A stretch of DNA of 64,000 bases from DASXRC01 sp036506495 (GTDB lineage Bacteria > Actinomycetota > Actinomycetes > Mycobacteriales > Micromonosporaceae): the NCBI GenBank assembly GCA_036506495.1, contig DASXRQ010000136.1, positions 1 to 64,000 of the forward strand, given 5' to 3'. Positions 26,322 through 33,635 of the stretch are shown here, piece by piece. The position numbers and the translations under genes are program-made. Below the pieces are notes generated by a model. That model ran no database searches. It saw nothing but the letters and a program-made list of their open reading frames with translations, and was not told the origin of the DNA. Position 1 is the first letter of the stretch. Each line of letters begins with the position of its first letter.

Positions 26322-27182
26322 TCACGCGGGCCGGGGAAGCCCGATGGGATTGGGGTACGGCATCGCCGCGCTGGCCGCCACCGCGATCGGGTGCAGCAGC
26401 GCGGCCAGCCGACGGGTGTCCTGCTCGCCGAGGGCGCTCCAGACCTCTCCCGCCAGCCGGTCGGTGACGTCCTCGACGGCCTGGTACGCGGCGCGGCCCG
26501 CCTCCGTCGGCGTACCGTCGCCGGCCAGATATCCGCGGGCGGACAGCGCGGCACGGGCGGCGGCCCAGTCTTCCTCCGGCCAGCCCCGCGCCGGGCCGTA
26601 GATCGCCGGATAGCCTTCGAGCGCGGCCCTCAGTACGAGCGCGAGGGAGCCCGCGAGCCCGGCGGTGACAAGAGCCGCCACGTGCCCGTCGCCCCGGTGT
26701 TCGCGCAGCGTGGTGGTGGCCTGCCAGAGCCGGGCGACGGGGTCGGATGGCGGCGGCAGTGCGGCGTTCGCGGCGCCGAGCGCGCGGCCGCTTGTGGGAG
26801 CGAGCGCGGCGGCCCGCGTCGCAAGCTCGGCGGCCTCCGCCATGCCGTCGACGACGCCGGGCCCGACCAACGCGCGCAGCGCCGCCGCCGCGCCCTCGGC
26901 GCGCGCGGCAAGGGCGGTCTCCGGCGTGGCCCGGGTCCAGACGTCCGGGATGGCCCGGGCGACCATCTGCGGCGCGAACGAGTTGAAGATCGCGATGACG
27001 GGTGCGGCCGCGACCCGACCCAGCGGCGCCGCACGGCCCGCGAAGTAGCCCCGCCAGTACCCGCGGAGGCCCGCGGCCTCGAAGGCGGCACGCGCCTCGG
27101 GCGAGAAGTAGCTCACCGAGTGCACGGACTCGAACAGCACCCACATGGTCCGGGCAGCCGTGGACGGGTTGTCGGTCGTCAC
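26322..27182 (-). CDS. SCO6745-like helical protein
   Basis: A 286-residue all-helical protein resembling the actinobacterial group named after SCO6745: WVLFESVHSVSYFSPEARA at the N-terminus, GYWRGYFAGRAAPLG near residue 40, and a winged-helix-like C-terminal region (LGEQDTRRLAALLHPIA). Function is unknown. It is divergent from a TetR gene; a perfect 6-4-6 dyad at 27209-27224 between them suggests it is a target of that regulator. Confidence 0.7.
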   Translation of the reverse strand: MTTDNPSTAARTMWVLFESVHSVSYFSPEARAAFEAAGLRGYWRGYFAGRAAPLGRVAAAPVIAIFNSFAPQMVARAIPDVWTRATPETALAARAEGAAAALRALVGPGVVDGMAEAAELATRAAALAPTSGRALGAANAALPPPSDPVARLWQATTTLREHRGDGHVAALVTAGLAGSLALVLRAALEGYPAIYGPARGWPEEDWAAARAALSARGYLAGDGTPTEAGRAAYQAVEDVTDRLAGEVWSALGEQDTRRLAALLHPIAVAASAAMPYPNPIGLPRPA

Positions 27183-27208
27183 GCCACAGATTCTTGCGTT
27201 CCCTCGGC

Positions 27209-27224
27209 TTTACTTTCGAGTAAA
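27209..27224. promoter_or_regulatory. TetR-type operator dyad
   Basis: Perfect inverted repeat TTTACT-TTCG-AGTAAA in the 84-bp divergent gap between the SCO6745-like gene and the TetR gene. A second half-site (AAAAGTAAACC) lies about 30 bp downstream near 27243-27253. The low GC of the site against the genome background supports a regulatory role; binding by the adjacent TetR protein is inference. Confidence 0.7.
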
Positions 27225-27266
27225 CCTTCACTAGGCTCAACTCAAAAGTAAACCTCGGAGCGGGAC

Positions 27267-27812
27267 ATGAGCCGGCGAGAGCAGACCGTGCGCAGAATCC
27301 TCGACGGCGCTGCCTCGGCGTTCGTCAAGGCGGGATACGCCGCGACCTCGATGGAGGAGATCGCCGCGGCGGCCGGCGTGAGCAAGCTCCTGCTCTACCG
27401 GGACTTCGCCGGCAAGCGCGAGCTCTACCAGGCCGTGCTCGAGCGGGCCGTGCAGCGCATCCGCGACCGGGTGCCGGCGGAGGGCAGCAGCCAGGCCCTG
27501 CGCGAGCTGCTCGCCACCGCGCGCGACGACCCCGACGGCTTCACCCTCATGTTCCGCCACGCCGCGCGAGAGCCAGAGTTCGCCGGGTACGCCGCCGAGC
27601 TGACATCGTCGGCCGTCCGCGCGAGTGAGCGGATCCTGCGCGCTGTCGAGCCCGACCGCGCGATGCGCCGATGGGCGGCCGAAATGACGGTGAATATCAC
27701 CTTCCAATCGATCATTGCGTGGCTGGAGTACGGGGACCCCGCCCGTGACGACGCGTTCTTCCGCCGCCTGCTCGCCGTCAACCGAACGGTGGCCAAGCCC
27801 CCCAAGGAGTAG
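27267..27812 (+). CDS. TetR/AcrR family transcriptional regulator
   Basis: A 181-residue repressor with a standard N-terminal helix-turn-helix: YAATSMEEIAAAAGVSKLLL then YRDFAGKRELYQAVL. It is followed after 4 bp by an MFS exporter, so it likely represses its own operon and the divergent SCO6745-like gene through the dyad at 27209. The ligand is probably a substrate of the exporter. Confidence 0.88.
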   Translation: MSRREQTVRRILDGAASAFVKAGYAATSMEEIAAAAGVSKLLLYRDFAGKRELYQAVLERAVQRIRDRVPAEGSSQALRELLATARDDPDGFTLMFRHAAREPEFAGYAAELTSSAVRASERILRAVEPDRAMRRWAAEMTVNITFQSIIAWLEYGDPARDDAFFRRLLAVNRTVAKPPKE

Positions 27813-27816
27813 CCGG

Positions 27817-29343
27817 ATGTCTGCGCCGGCACGCCGGCTCGGCCCGGCCGCGCTCTTCGTTCTGATCGCCGGCTCGTTGCTCTCGATGATCGACAGCAAC
27901 GTCGTCAACGTCGCGATCCCCGACCTCAGTCGGGAACTGCACGGCACGCTCACCAGCGTGCAATGGACCGTCTCCGGGTACCTGCTGGCGCTGGCCGGGA
28001 CGCTGCCGGCCGCCGCGTTCCTGGCCAAGCGCTTCGGCACGATCCGGGTGTACGGCCTCAGCCTCGCCGCCTTCACGCTCGCGTCCGTGGCGTGTGCGCT
28101 CGCCCAGAACGTGCCGGAGCTGATCGCGGCCCGTGCGGTGCAGGGTGTGGCGGCGGCTCCACTCGTGCCGCTGTCGATGAACCTGCTCTTCGGTCAGGCC
28201 GGCGCCGGCGAGGGCAACCTTCCCGTCTCCGCGGGCATCGTGTTCTTCCTCGGTCCGGCCCTCGGGCCAACGGTCGGCGGCCTGCTCATCTCGATCTGGA
28301 GCTGGCCGGCCATCTTTCTGATCAACGCACCGATCGGCGCCGCCGCGTTGCTCGCCCTGCCGAGTCTGCGCCGCAACGGCTTCGTCGACGAGACGGATCC
28401 GGCGGCACGCTTCGACCCGGTCGGGATGCTGCTGCTCTCGACCGGACTGGTCGTCGCGCTCTACGGATGCAACGAAGGGCCCACGCACGGCTGGTGGTCG
28501 GCCAGCTCCGGGCCCTACTGGTCCGTCGGGCTGCTGTTCATCGGGGCGTACGCCACGTGGGCCCGACGCCGCACGCATCCGGCCGTTGACCTCCGGCTGC
28601 TCCGCAACCCGCAGTCTGCGCTGGCGGTCTGGCTGTGCCTGCTCACCGCGGTCGCCATGTTCAGCGTGCTGTTCCTGTTGCCCGTGCTGATCCAGAGCAT
28701 TCAGGGGCACGGACCTTTGGAGAGCGGCCTCGTGCTGCTGCCGCAGGGGCTCGTGATGGGACTGTCCACAAAGGTCGGCATGGGTCTTACCACGGCGGGT
28801 CGTCTTCGCCCCGGCATCATTGCCGGCCTCGTCGCGGTCGGCGCCACCACCGCCCTGTTGCTGTTGACCACGGTGGACACTCCATTGTGGCTTACCGCAC
28901 TGATCATGGCCGGCCGCGGGCTCGGCATCGGCCTCGTCATCCAGCCGCTGCTGATCGCGATGCTCGCCGGGATGTCGAGCAGTCAGCTCGCCGACGCCAA
29001 CACCGTGTTCAACGTCGGGCAGCGGTTGGGTGGCTCGATCGGCGTGAGCCTGCTCGCCACCTTCTTCACGGTCCGCGTCGCCGCGCACATCGAGAACGTT
29101 CTCGGGCCGGTCCGGGTCGGCGTCGGCAGCCTCGCCTCGGCGCCGCCCGCGCTGAGGGCGAGGCTTGCCGACGCCGCGCTCTCCGGTTTCCACGACGCGA
29201 TAGTCGTCGTCGTCGCGGTCGCCGCGCTCGGAGTGGTGTTCGCTCTGTTCCTGCGCCCGACCGGCCCGACGGCGGTCGGATCCGACCCGGGCTCAGCCGG
29301 AGACGAACTCCACCACGTCGGCGACGACGTCGGGGTCGCGTAG
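27817..29343 (+). CDS. MFS efflux transporter, DHA2 family
   Basis: A 508-residue 14-helix drug/metabolite exporter. Helix 1 motif LLSMIDSNVVNVAIPDL and motif A-like loop FLAKRFGTIRVYG are present, with GRGLGIGLVIQPLLIAM further on. ATG at 27817 follows AAGGAG; the upstream TetR stop is 4 bp away, so the pair is an operon. Its last 17 codons overlap the end of the convergent hydrolase gene by 51 bp, which is unusually long. Confidence 0.88.
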   Translation: MSAPARRLGPAALFVLIAGSLLSMIDSNVVNVAIPDLSRELHGTLTSVQWTVSGYLLALAGTLPAAAFLAKRFGTIRVYGLSLAAFTLASVACALAQNVPELIAARAVQGVAAAPLVPLSMNLLFGQAGAGEGNLPVSAGIVFFLGPALGPTVGGLLISIWSWPAIFLINAPIGAAALLALPSLRRNGFVDETDPAARFDPVGMLLLSTGLVVALYGCNEGPTHGWWSASSGPYWSVGLLFIGAYATWARRRTHPAVDLRLLRNPQSALAVWLCLLTAVAMFSVLFLLPVLIQSIQGHGPLESGLVLLPQGLVMGLSTKVGMGLTTAGRLRPGIIAGLVAVGATTALLLLTTVDTPLWLTALIMAGRGLGIGLVIQPLLIAMLAGMSSSQLADANTVFNVGQRLGGSIGVSLLATFFTVRVAAHIENVLGPVRVGVGSLASAPPALRARLADAALSGFHDAIVVVVAVAALGVVFALFLRPTGPTAVGSDPGSAGDELHHVGDDVGVA

Positions 29344-30186
29344 CACGCGGCGGTGTCCGAGGCCGGACGTCACCGACAGCCGCGATCCGATCCAGGCCGC
29401 GGCGATCGCTGCCGCGTCGGCCACGGACGTGGATGCGTCGTCCCGGTCATGAACGATCAGGGTCGGCGGCATCACGACGGCCCGGCCGAGCTCCGGCACG
29501 TCGAAATGGTGCATCGGCGCGCCGACCCGACGCTCGACCCTCGCGATGAGTCTCCGGTACGTCCGGTCACCGAAGCCCAACGCGGCGGCGAGCTGCCGCG
29601 CGTACGACACGGGGCTCGCCATCGGCGCGATGAGGGCCAGCCGGCCGGCGCGGAGGCCGTCGCAGAGGGCGACCGCCGCGGCCATGCAACCCATGGAGTG
29701 CGCGATGATGGCGTGCGCCGGCCCGTGCACGGCGACGACCGCGGTGAGGGCCTCGGCGAACTCCGGGATCGAGGACGAGCGCGGTCCGTACGCGCCCGGA
29801 TCCGACCGGCCGTGACTCGGCGCGTCGAACGCGACGACGCGGTGACCGCTCGCGACGAGCGGCGGCACGAACGCGGACAACTGGCCGCCGTATCCGGCCC
29901 AGCCGTGCATGAGGTAGACCACCGGCCCCTCACCCCACGCCTGGCCGACCACGGTGTGACCGCCGACCGCGACCGTGAACGGCACGCCCGCTGCGGGGCC
30001 GGCCGGGCGCGATCTGCCTGGGTCGCCGACGCGGGGCAGCGTGAACCAGATCCGCTCGGCCCACCGGGCGCCGAGCCGCGGCGCCACGTGCTCGAGGACC
30101 CGGAACGCCGCCCGGACCGGCGGGCGAGCGGCAAAGAGACGAACGGTCGTGCTTTTTCTTTGGCGTACCTCGGCCACTGCGGTCAT
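29293..30186 (-). CDS. Alpha/beta hydrolase
   Basis: A 297-residue alpha/beta hydrolase. The oxyanion region reads YLMHGWAGYGG, the nucleophile elbow AHSMGC contains the catalytic Ser, the acid is in IVHDRDDAST and the His is in GLGHRRVL. Reaction unknown (ester or lactone hydrolysis likely). Follows a TetR gene on the same strand by 30 bp; ATG at 30186 after AGAGAGGTTCC. The 3' end overlaps the convergent MFS gene by 51 bp. Confidence 0.88.
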   Translation of the reverse strand: MTAVAEVRQRKSTTVRLFAARPPVRAAFRVLEHVAPRLGARWAERIWFTLPRVGDPGRSRPAGPAAGVPFTVAVGGHTVVGQAWGEGPVVYLMHGWAGYGGQLSAFVPPLVASGHRVVAFDAPSHGRSDPGAYGPRSSSIPEFAEALTAVVAVHGPAHAIIAHSMGCMAAAVALCDGLRAGRLALIAPMASPVSYARQLAAALGFGDRTYRRLIARVERRVGAPMHHFDVPELGRAVVMPPTLIVHDRDDASTSVADAAAIAAAWIGSRLSVTSGLGHRRVLRDPDVVADVVEFVSG

Positions 30187-30216
30187 CGCGGGAACCTCTC
30201 TCGGCAGGGCGTGTCG

Positions 30217-30810
30217 TCAGCGGGACGGTGTCGGTCGCGCGTTGGTGAGCAACGCCTCGAAGGCGCTGCGGGCACGGGCCTCGGCGCGCTGGTCGCCGAG
30301 CAGTCTGATCGTGTGGTGGCGAGCGAGGATCACCCCGTAGAAGTCCTGGGCGAACTGGTCCGGGTCGGCGTCCTCGCGGAAGTGCCCCTCCGTGATGCCG
30401 GTACGGAAGACCGTGGCGATCATGTCGAACAGGTCGCGTTGGTCGCGCACCAGGCGGTCGCGGACCGCACCGGGTTGATCGTCGAACTCGGTCGCCGCGG
30501 CGACGAACGGGCAGCCGCCGGGCAGCGAATCCCAGCGCAGCCACCGGTCGAACAGCTCGCGGACCCTCGGCTCGCCGCGGGGCGCGCGCAGCGCGGGCCG
30601 GGCCACGGCCTCCTCGAACCGGGTCCGGGCGTGCTCGAGGATCTGCAGCTGCAGCGCCTCCTTCGACCGGAAGTGGCCGAACAGCCCGCTCTTCGAGAGC
30701 TGCGCCTGCTCGGCGAGCGAACCGATCGTCAGCCCGCTCAGGCCCACCCGGCGCGCGACATCGACCGCCTGGTCGAGCACCGCGATCCTGGTCTCGTCGC
30801 CCTTGCCCAC
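30217..30810 (-). CDS. TetR/AcrR family transcriptional regulator
   Basis: A 197-residue regulator with helix-turn-helix LTIGSLAEQAQLSKSGLFGH followed by FRSKEALQLQIL. The C-terminal domain contains WLRWDSLPGGCPFVAAATEF, characteristic of the TetR_C group seen beside hydrolases in Actinobacteria. It precedes the alpha/beta hydrolase gene on the same strand and probably regulates it. A 61-bp palindrome lies upstream of its start. Confidence 0.88.
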   Translation of the reverse strand: MGKGDETRIAVLDQAVDVARRVGLSGLTIGSLAEQAQLSKSGLFGHFRSKEALQLQILEHARTRFEEAVARPALRAPRGEPRVRELFDRWLRWDSLPGGCPFVAAATEFDDQPGAVRDRLVRDQRDLFDMIATVFRTGITEGHFREDADPDQFAQDFYGVILARHHTIRLLGDQRAEARARSAFEALLTNARPTPSR

Positions 30811-30861
30811 GCGTATAGAAAAGCACGGTCGTGCGCAGATTGCAAGCTGGTGATGATCCAG

Positions 30862-30922
30862 GCAGTCTTGCCCGGGTTGGGGTGTCCGGGCGGCCCGAAC
30901 ACCCCAACCCGGGCAAGACTGC
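30862..30922. repeat. 61-bp near-perfect palindrome
   Basis: Arms of 24 bp match perfectly (30862-30885 and 30899-30922); the 13-bp centre is itself a CGGGC-G-GCCCG palindrome flanked by one C/A mismatch, so the whole 61 bp is symmetrical about 30892 with a single mismatched pair. It lies in the divergent gap between the TetR gene (start 30810) and the ABC operon (start 31001), so it is not positioned as a terminator for either. It may be a mobile hairpin or a structured regulator. Confidence 0.8.
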
Positions 30923-31000
30923 GGAGATCATGATCGTGGTTTCAGCCCGGCTTCAGCGTCGCCGCCGTACCGTCCCTCCGGTGAACGGGATGGACGCACC

Positions 31001-31978
31001 ATGACCGGCACGGCGGAGGTGACCGTCGAGGCCGTGGGCCTGACGAAGCGGTTCGGTGGTCGGACGGCGGTCGCGGACGTGAGCTTCGCCGCGCGCCGGG
31101 GCGAGGTCCTCGGGCTGCTGGGCCGAAACGGCGCGGGCAAGACGACGACGGTCCGCCTGCTGACGACGGTGCTGACGCCGACGAGCGGGGACTTTCGCGT
31201 CGCCGGCCTGCCGTCCGGCCGTCCGCGCGACATCCGCCGCGTCGTGGGCGTGCTCCCGGAGAGCGCGGGCTTCCCGGCCCACCTGACCGGCGTGGAGTAT
31301 CTGCGTTACTTCGGCCGGCTGTATGGACTGTCGGCGGCCGATGCCGGGCGGGCGGCAGAGCGCCTGTTGACGGATGTCGGTCTCGCCGGCCGCGCGTACT
31401 CGCCGATCTCGACCTACAGCCGCGGCATGCGTCAGCGGCTCGGCATCGGCCGGGCATTGGTGAACGACCCGGTCGTAGTGTTCCTCGACGAGCCCACGCT
31501 GGGCCTGGATCCCGCCGGGCAGCGGCAGGTCCTCCGACTCGTCCGCGACATCGCGCAGAACCGGGGGGCGACGGTCATTCTCAGCACCCACGCGCTGCCC
31601 GACGTGGAGGAGGTCTGCACCACCGTGCTGATCCTCGACGAGGGCGCGGTGCTGGTGTCCGGAACGGTGGGAGATGTGACGCGCGCGGCGGCCGCACCTC
31701 GATCGGGGCAGCTGCGCGTACCCCTTGCGCTCGTAGGTCCTGCGACCCGCGCGCTTGCCGAGGTCGACGGCCTCGCGGTGCAGGCCTCCGAGGCGCGACC
31801 GGATCTGTTGCGGATCGCTCTCGACGGTGGCCCACCACCCGAGGGTGAGGCGGACGCCGGCCTGAACCGCGCCCTCGCGGCCTTGATCAAGGCCGGTGTG
31901 CCCGTGCTGTCCTTCGAGGTCGAGGGTGGTCGCCTCAACGATGCGTTCCTCGCGATGACCCGGGGAGGCGGGACGTGA
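31001..31978 (+). CDS. ABC transporter ATP-binding protein (ABC-2 exporter)
   Basis: A 325-residue CcmA/DrrA-type ATPase. Walker A is GRNGAGKTT (41-49), the signature is YSRGMRQRL and Walker B is VVFLDEPTLGLDP. The C-terminal region (about 230-325) is the accessory domain of DrrA-like ATPases. ATG at 31001. It is the first gene of a three-gene operon with a permease and a secreted membrane-anchored protein, joined by 4-nt overlaps. Substrate unknown. Confidence 0.9.
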   Translation: MTGTAEVTVEAVGLTKRFGGRTAVADVSFAARRGEVLGLLGRNGAGKTTTVRLLTTVLTPTSGDFRVAGLPSGRPRDIRRVVGVLPESAGFPAHLTGVEYLRYFGRLYGLSAADAGRAAERLLTDVGLAGRAYSPISTYSRGMRQRLGIGRALVNDPVVVFLDEPTLGLDPAGQRQVLRLVRDIAQNRGATVILSTHALPDVEEVCTTVLILDEGAVLVSGTVGDVTRAAAAPRSGQLRVPLALVGPATRALAEVDGLAVQASEARPDLLRIALDGGPPPEGEADAGLNRALAALIKAGVPVLSFEVEGGRLNDAFLAMTRGGGT

Positions 31979-32745
31979 CCGCCACGGTCGCCGCGCAGGA
32001 GTTGCGCGACCTGTGGGTCGGTGGCCGCGGGCCGGTGTTGCTGTTCGCCTTCAGCGTCGTGTTGAGCGTGGTGACGTACCTGACCGCCACCAACCAGGTG
32101 CTCAACTTCCTCGAACGGCGGGAGGCCGTGAACCTGACTCTGCAGGTGGCCGTGGCGGTCGGCGCTCTCGTCACCCTCATCGTCAGCGCCGACGGCGTCA
32201 GCGGCGAGCGCGAGCGCGGGACTCTCGAGAGTCTGTTGCTGGCTCCGGTATCGCGACGCGCCATCGTGGCCGGGAAGCTCATCGCCGCGGTGTCGCTGTG
32301 GTTCGCGGCCTTCGTCGTCACGGTGCCGTACGTGTGGGTGCTGGGCCGCGGCGTATCCATCGTCGGCCGGGCGCTCGTGCTGGGCTCGGTGGTCGGCACG
32401 CTGCTCGCCCTCGCGCTGTCGGCGCTTGGCTTGCTCATCAGCGCCTTGTCCAACTCGAACAAGGTCAGCCTCGCGGTGGCCTTCTTCCTGCTGCTCGCGC
32501 TGTTCGCACCGACCCAGCTGCCCGGTGGCCCGCCACAGGGTTGGTTCGGCAACGTTCTCGACGCGGTGAACCCGGTGGCGTCCGGCCTGCGCTACCTGTC
32601 GGCGGTCCTGGTCACGGGGCACGACTGGACGCGTGACCTGGCGTACCTCGCCTCACCCCTGGTCGCGGCCGCGGCCGCTGGTTGCGTGCTGCTCCTGACC
32701 GCCGATCGCCTGGTCCGTCTCACGGGAGGTGTCAGCGCGGGATGA
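31975..32745 (+). CDS. ABC-2 type transporter permease
   Basis: A 256-residue permease with six membrane segments and the family segment VSGERERGTLESLLLAPVSR (NosY/ABC-2 type) after the second helix, followed by AIVAGKLIAAVSLWF. GTG at 31975 overlaps the ATPase stop by 4 nt. Works with the upstream ATPase; the downstream secreted protein may be a substrate or an accessory. Confidence 0.88.
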   Translation: MTATVAAQELRDLWVGGRGPVLLFAFSVVLSVVTYLTATNQVLNFLERREAVNLTLQVAVAVGALVTLIVSADGVSGERERGTLESLLLAPVSRRAIVAGKLIAAVSLWFAAFVVTVPYVWVLGRGVSIVGRALVLGSVVGTLLALALSALGLLISALSNSNKVSLAVAFFLLLALFAPTQLPGGPPQGWFGNVLDAVNPVASGLRYLSAVLVTGHDWTRDLAYLASPLVAAAAAGCVLLLTADRLVRLTGGVSAG

Positions 32746-33305
32746 GACCGTTGTGGTGTGCCGTGGCTCTGCTGCTGCCACTGGCGGCCGGCACGCTCGG
32801 CGCGGGCGAGGCCGCCGCCGCTCCGGTCGTCGGGAAGGCGCCGTCCGGATCGGTCGAGGTCACGCTCGACCAGACCCGGGTCGAAACGACGGTCGGCACG
32901 CGGTTGTCCGTGACGTCCCGCATTGTGAACACCGGTACGACGCCGACGGACCCCTTCGTGGCGCACCTGAACGTCGCGAGCCTCGACGGTGTCTACACCG
33001 ACCTGGAGGACTGGTCAGCGGATGTTACGCGCGCTGTGCCTCCGCTGGCGCGCGGCGGCCAGACGTCGCTCACCTGGCAGTTCCAGGCCGTCAACACCGG
33101 CAACTTCGACGTCTACGTTGCGGTGCTGCCGAACGGGCCCGCGGCCGGCCAGGCCCCGCTGTCGGTCAGCCCGCCGCTGCACATACGGGTGGCCGGCCGA
33201 ACCACGGCGAACGCCGGTGGCGCCCTGCCGGTGGTGCTGGCGATCCCCATCCTGTTGGGATCGGCGGCCGGCGTTGCCTGGTGGCGTCGTCGCCGGCGCG
33301 AGTGA
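32742..33305 (+). CDS. Secreted, C-terminally membrane-anchored beta-sandwich protein
   Basis: A 187-residue protein: signal peptide (LWCAVALLLPLAAGTLG), an Ig-like/CARDB-type extracellular domain (RLSVTSRIVNTGTTPTDPFV, VYVAVLPNGP), and a C-terminal helix (LPVVLAIPILLGSAAG) followed by WWRRRRRE, the pattern of a cell-surface anchored protein. ATG at 32742 overlaps the permease stop by 4 nt. Likely an accessory of the ABC-2 exporter; the molecular role is unknown. Confidence 0.75.
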   Translation: MRPLWCAVALLLPLAAGTLGAGEAAAAPVVGKAPSGSVEVTLDQTRVETTVGTRLSVTSRIVNTGTTPTDPFVAHLNVASLDGVYTDLEDWSADVTRAVPPLARGGQTSLTWQFQAVNTGNFDVYVAVLPNGPAAGQAPLSVSPPLHIRVAGRTTANAGGALPVVLAIPILLGSAAGVAWWRRRRRE

Positions 33306-33353
33306 AGCATTTGATCATGCGGACTCGGTCGGTCGTTACTACCCTGACCACAT

Positions 33354-33635
33354 ATGGGACAGCAGCGATACGTCGGCCGTGCCTCGGTCAGACGCGTGGT
33401 CGCGCGGGTGCGACCACATCGACGACCGGATCCGGTGCGTGGCCAGGCGAGTCGGCCCGACACGGCCACGCGGTTCTTCCGGCGGGCTGAGCCGACCGAT
33501 CCGGTCTTCATGGATGCATCGGGCCGGCGCGCCCGCGTGGTGCGTCGGGTCATGTTCTGGCTGGTCGCCCTCGCCCTGCTGCTGTTGGCGGTGCTGTGGC
33601 TCAGCCAGGCGGTCGTCGTGGCGGCGGTCCGCTGA
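33354..33635 (+). CDS. Small single-pass membrane protein, operon partner of GT2/deacetylase
   Basis: A 93-residue Arg-rich protein with one C-terminal membrane helix (about residues 68-90, VMFWLVALALLLLAVLWL). Its stop overlaps the start of the following bifunctional polysaccharide gene by one base (TGATG), so they are translationally coupled. Possibly a small partner of the polymerase, as small membrane subunits often assist processive GT2 enzymes; no family recognised. Confidence 0.65.
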   Translation: MGQQRYVGRASVRRVVARVRPHRRPDPVRGQASRPDTATRFFRRAEPTDPVFMDASGRRARVVRRVMFWLVALALLLLAVLWLSQAVVVAAVR

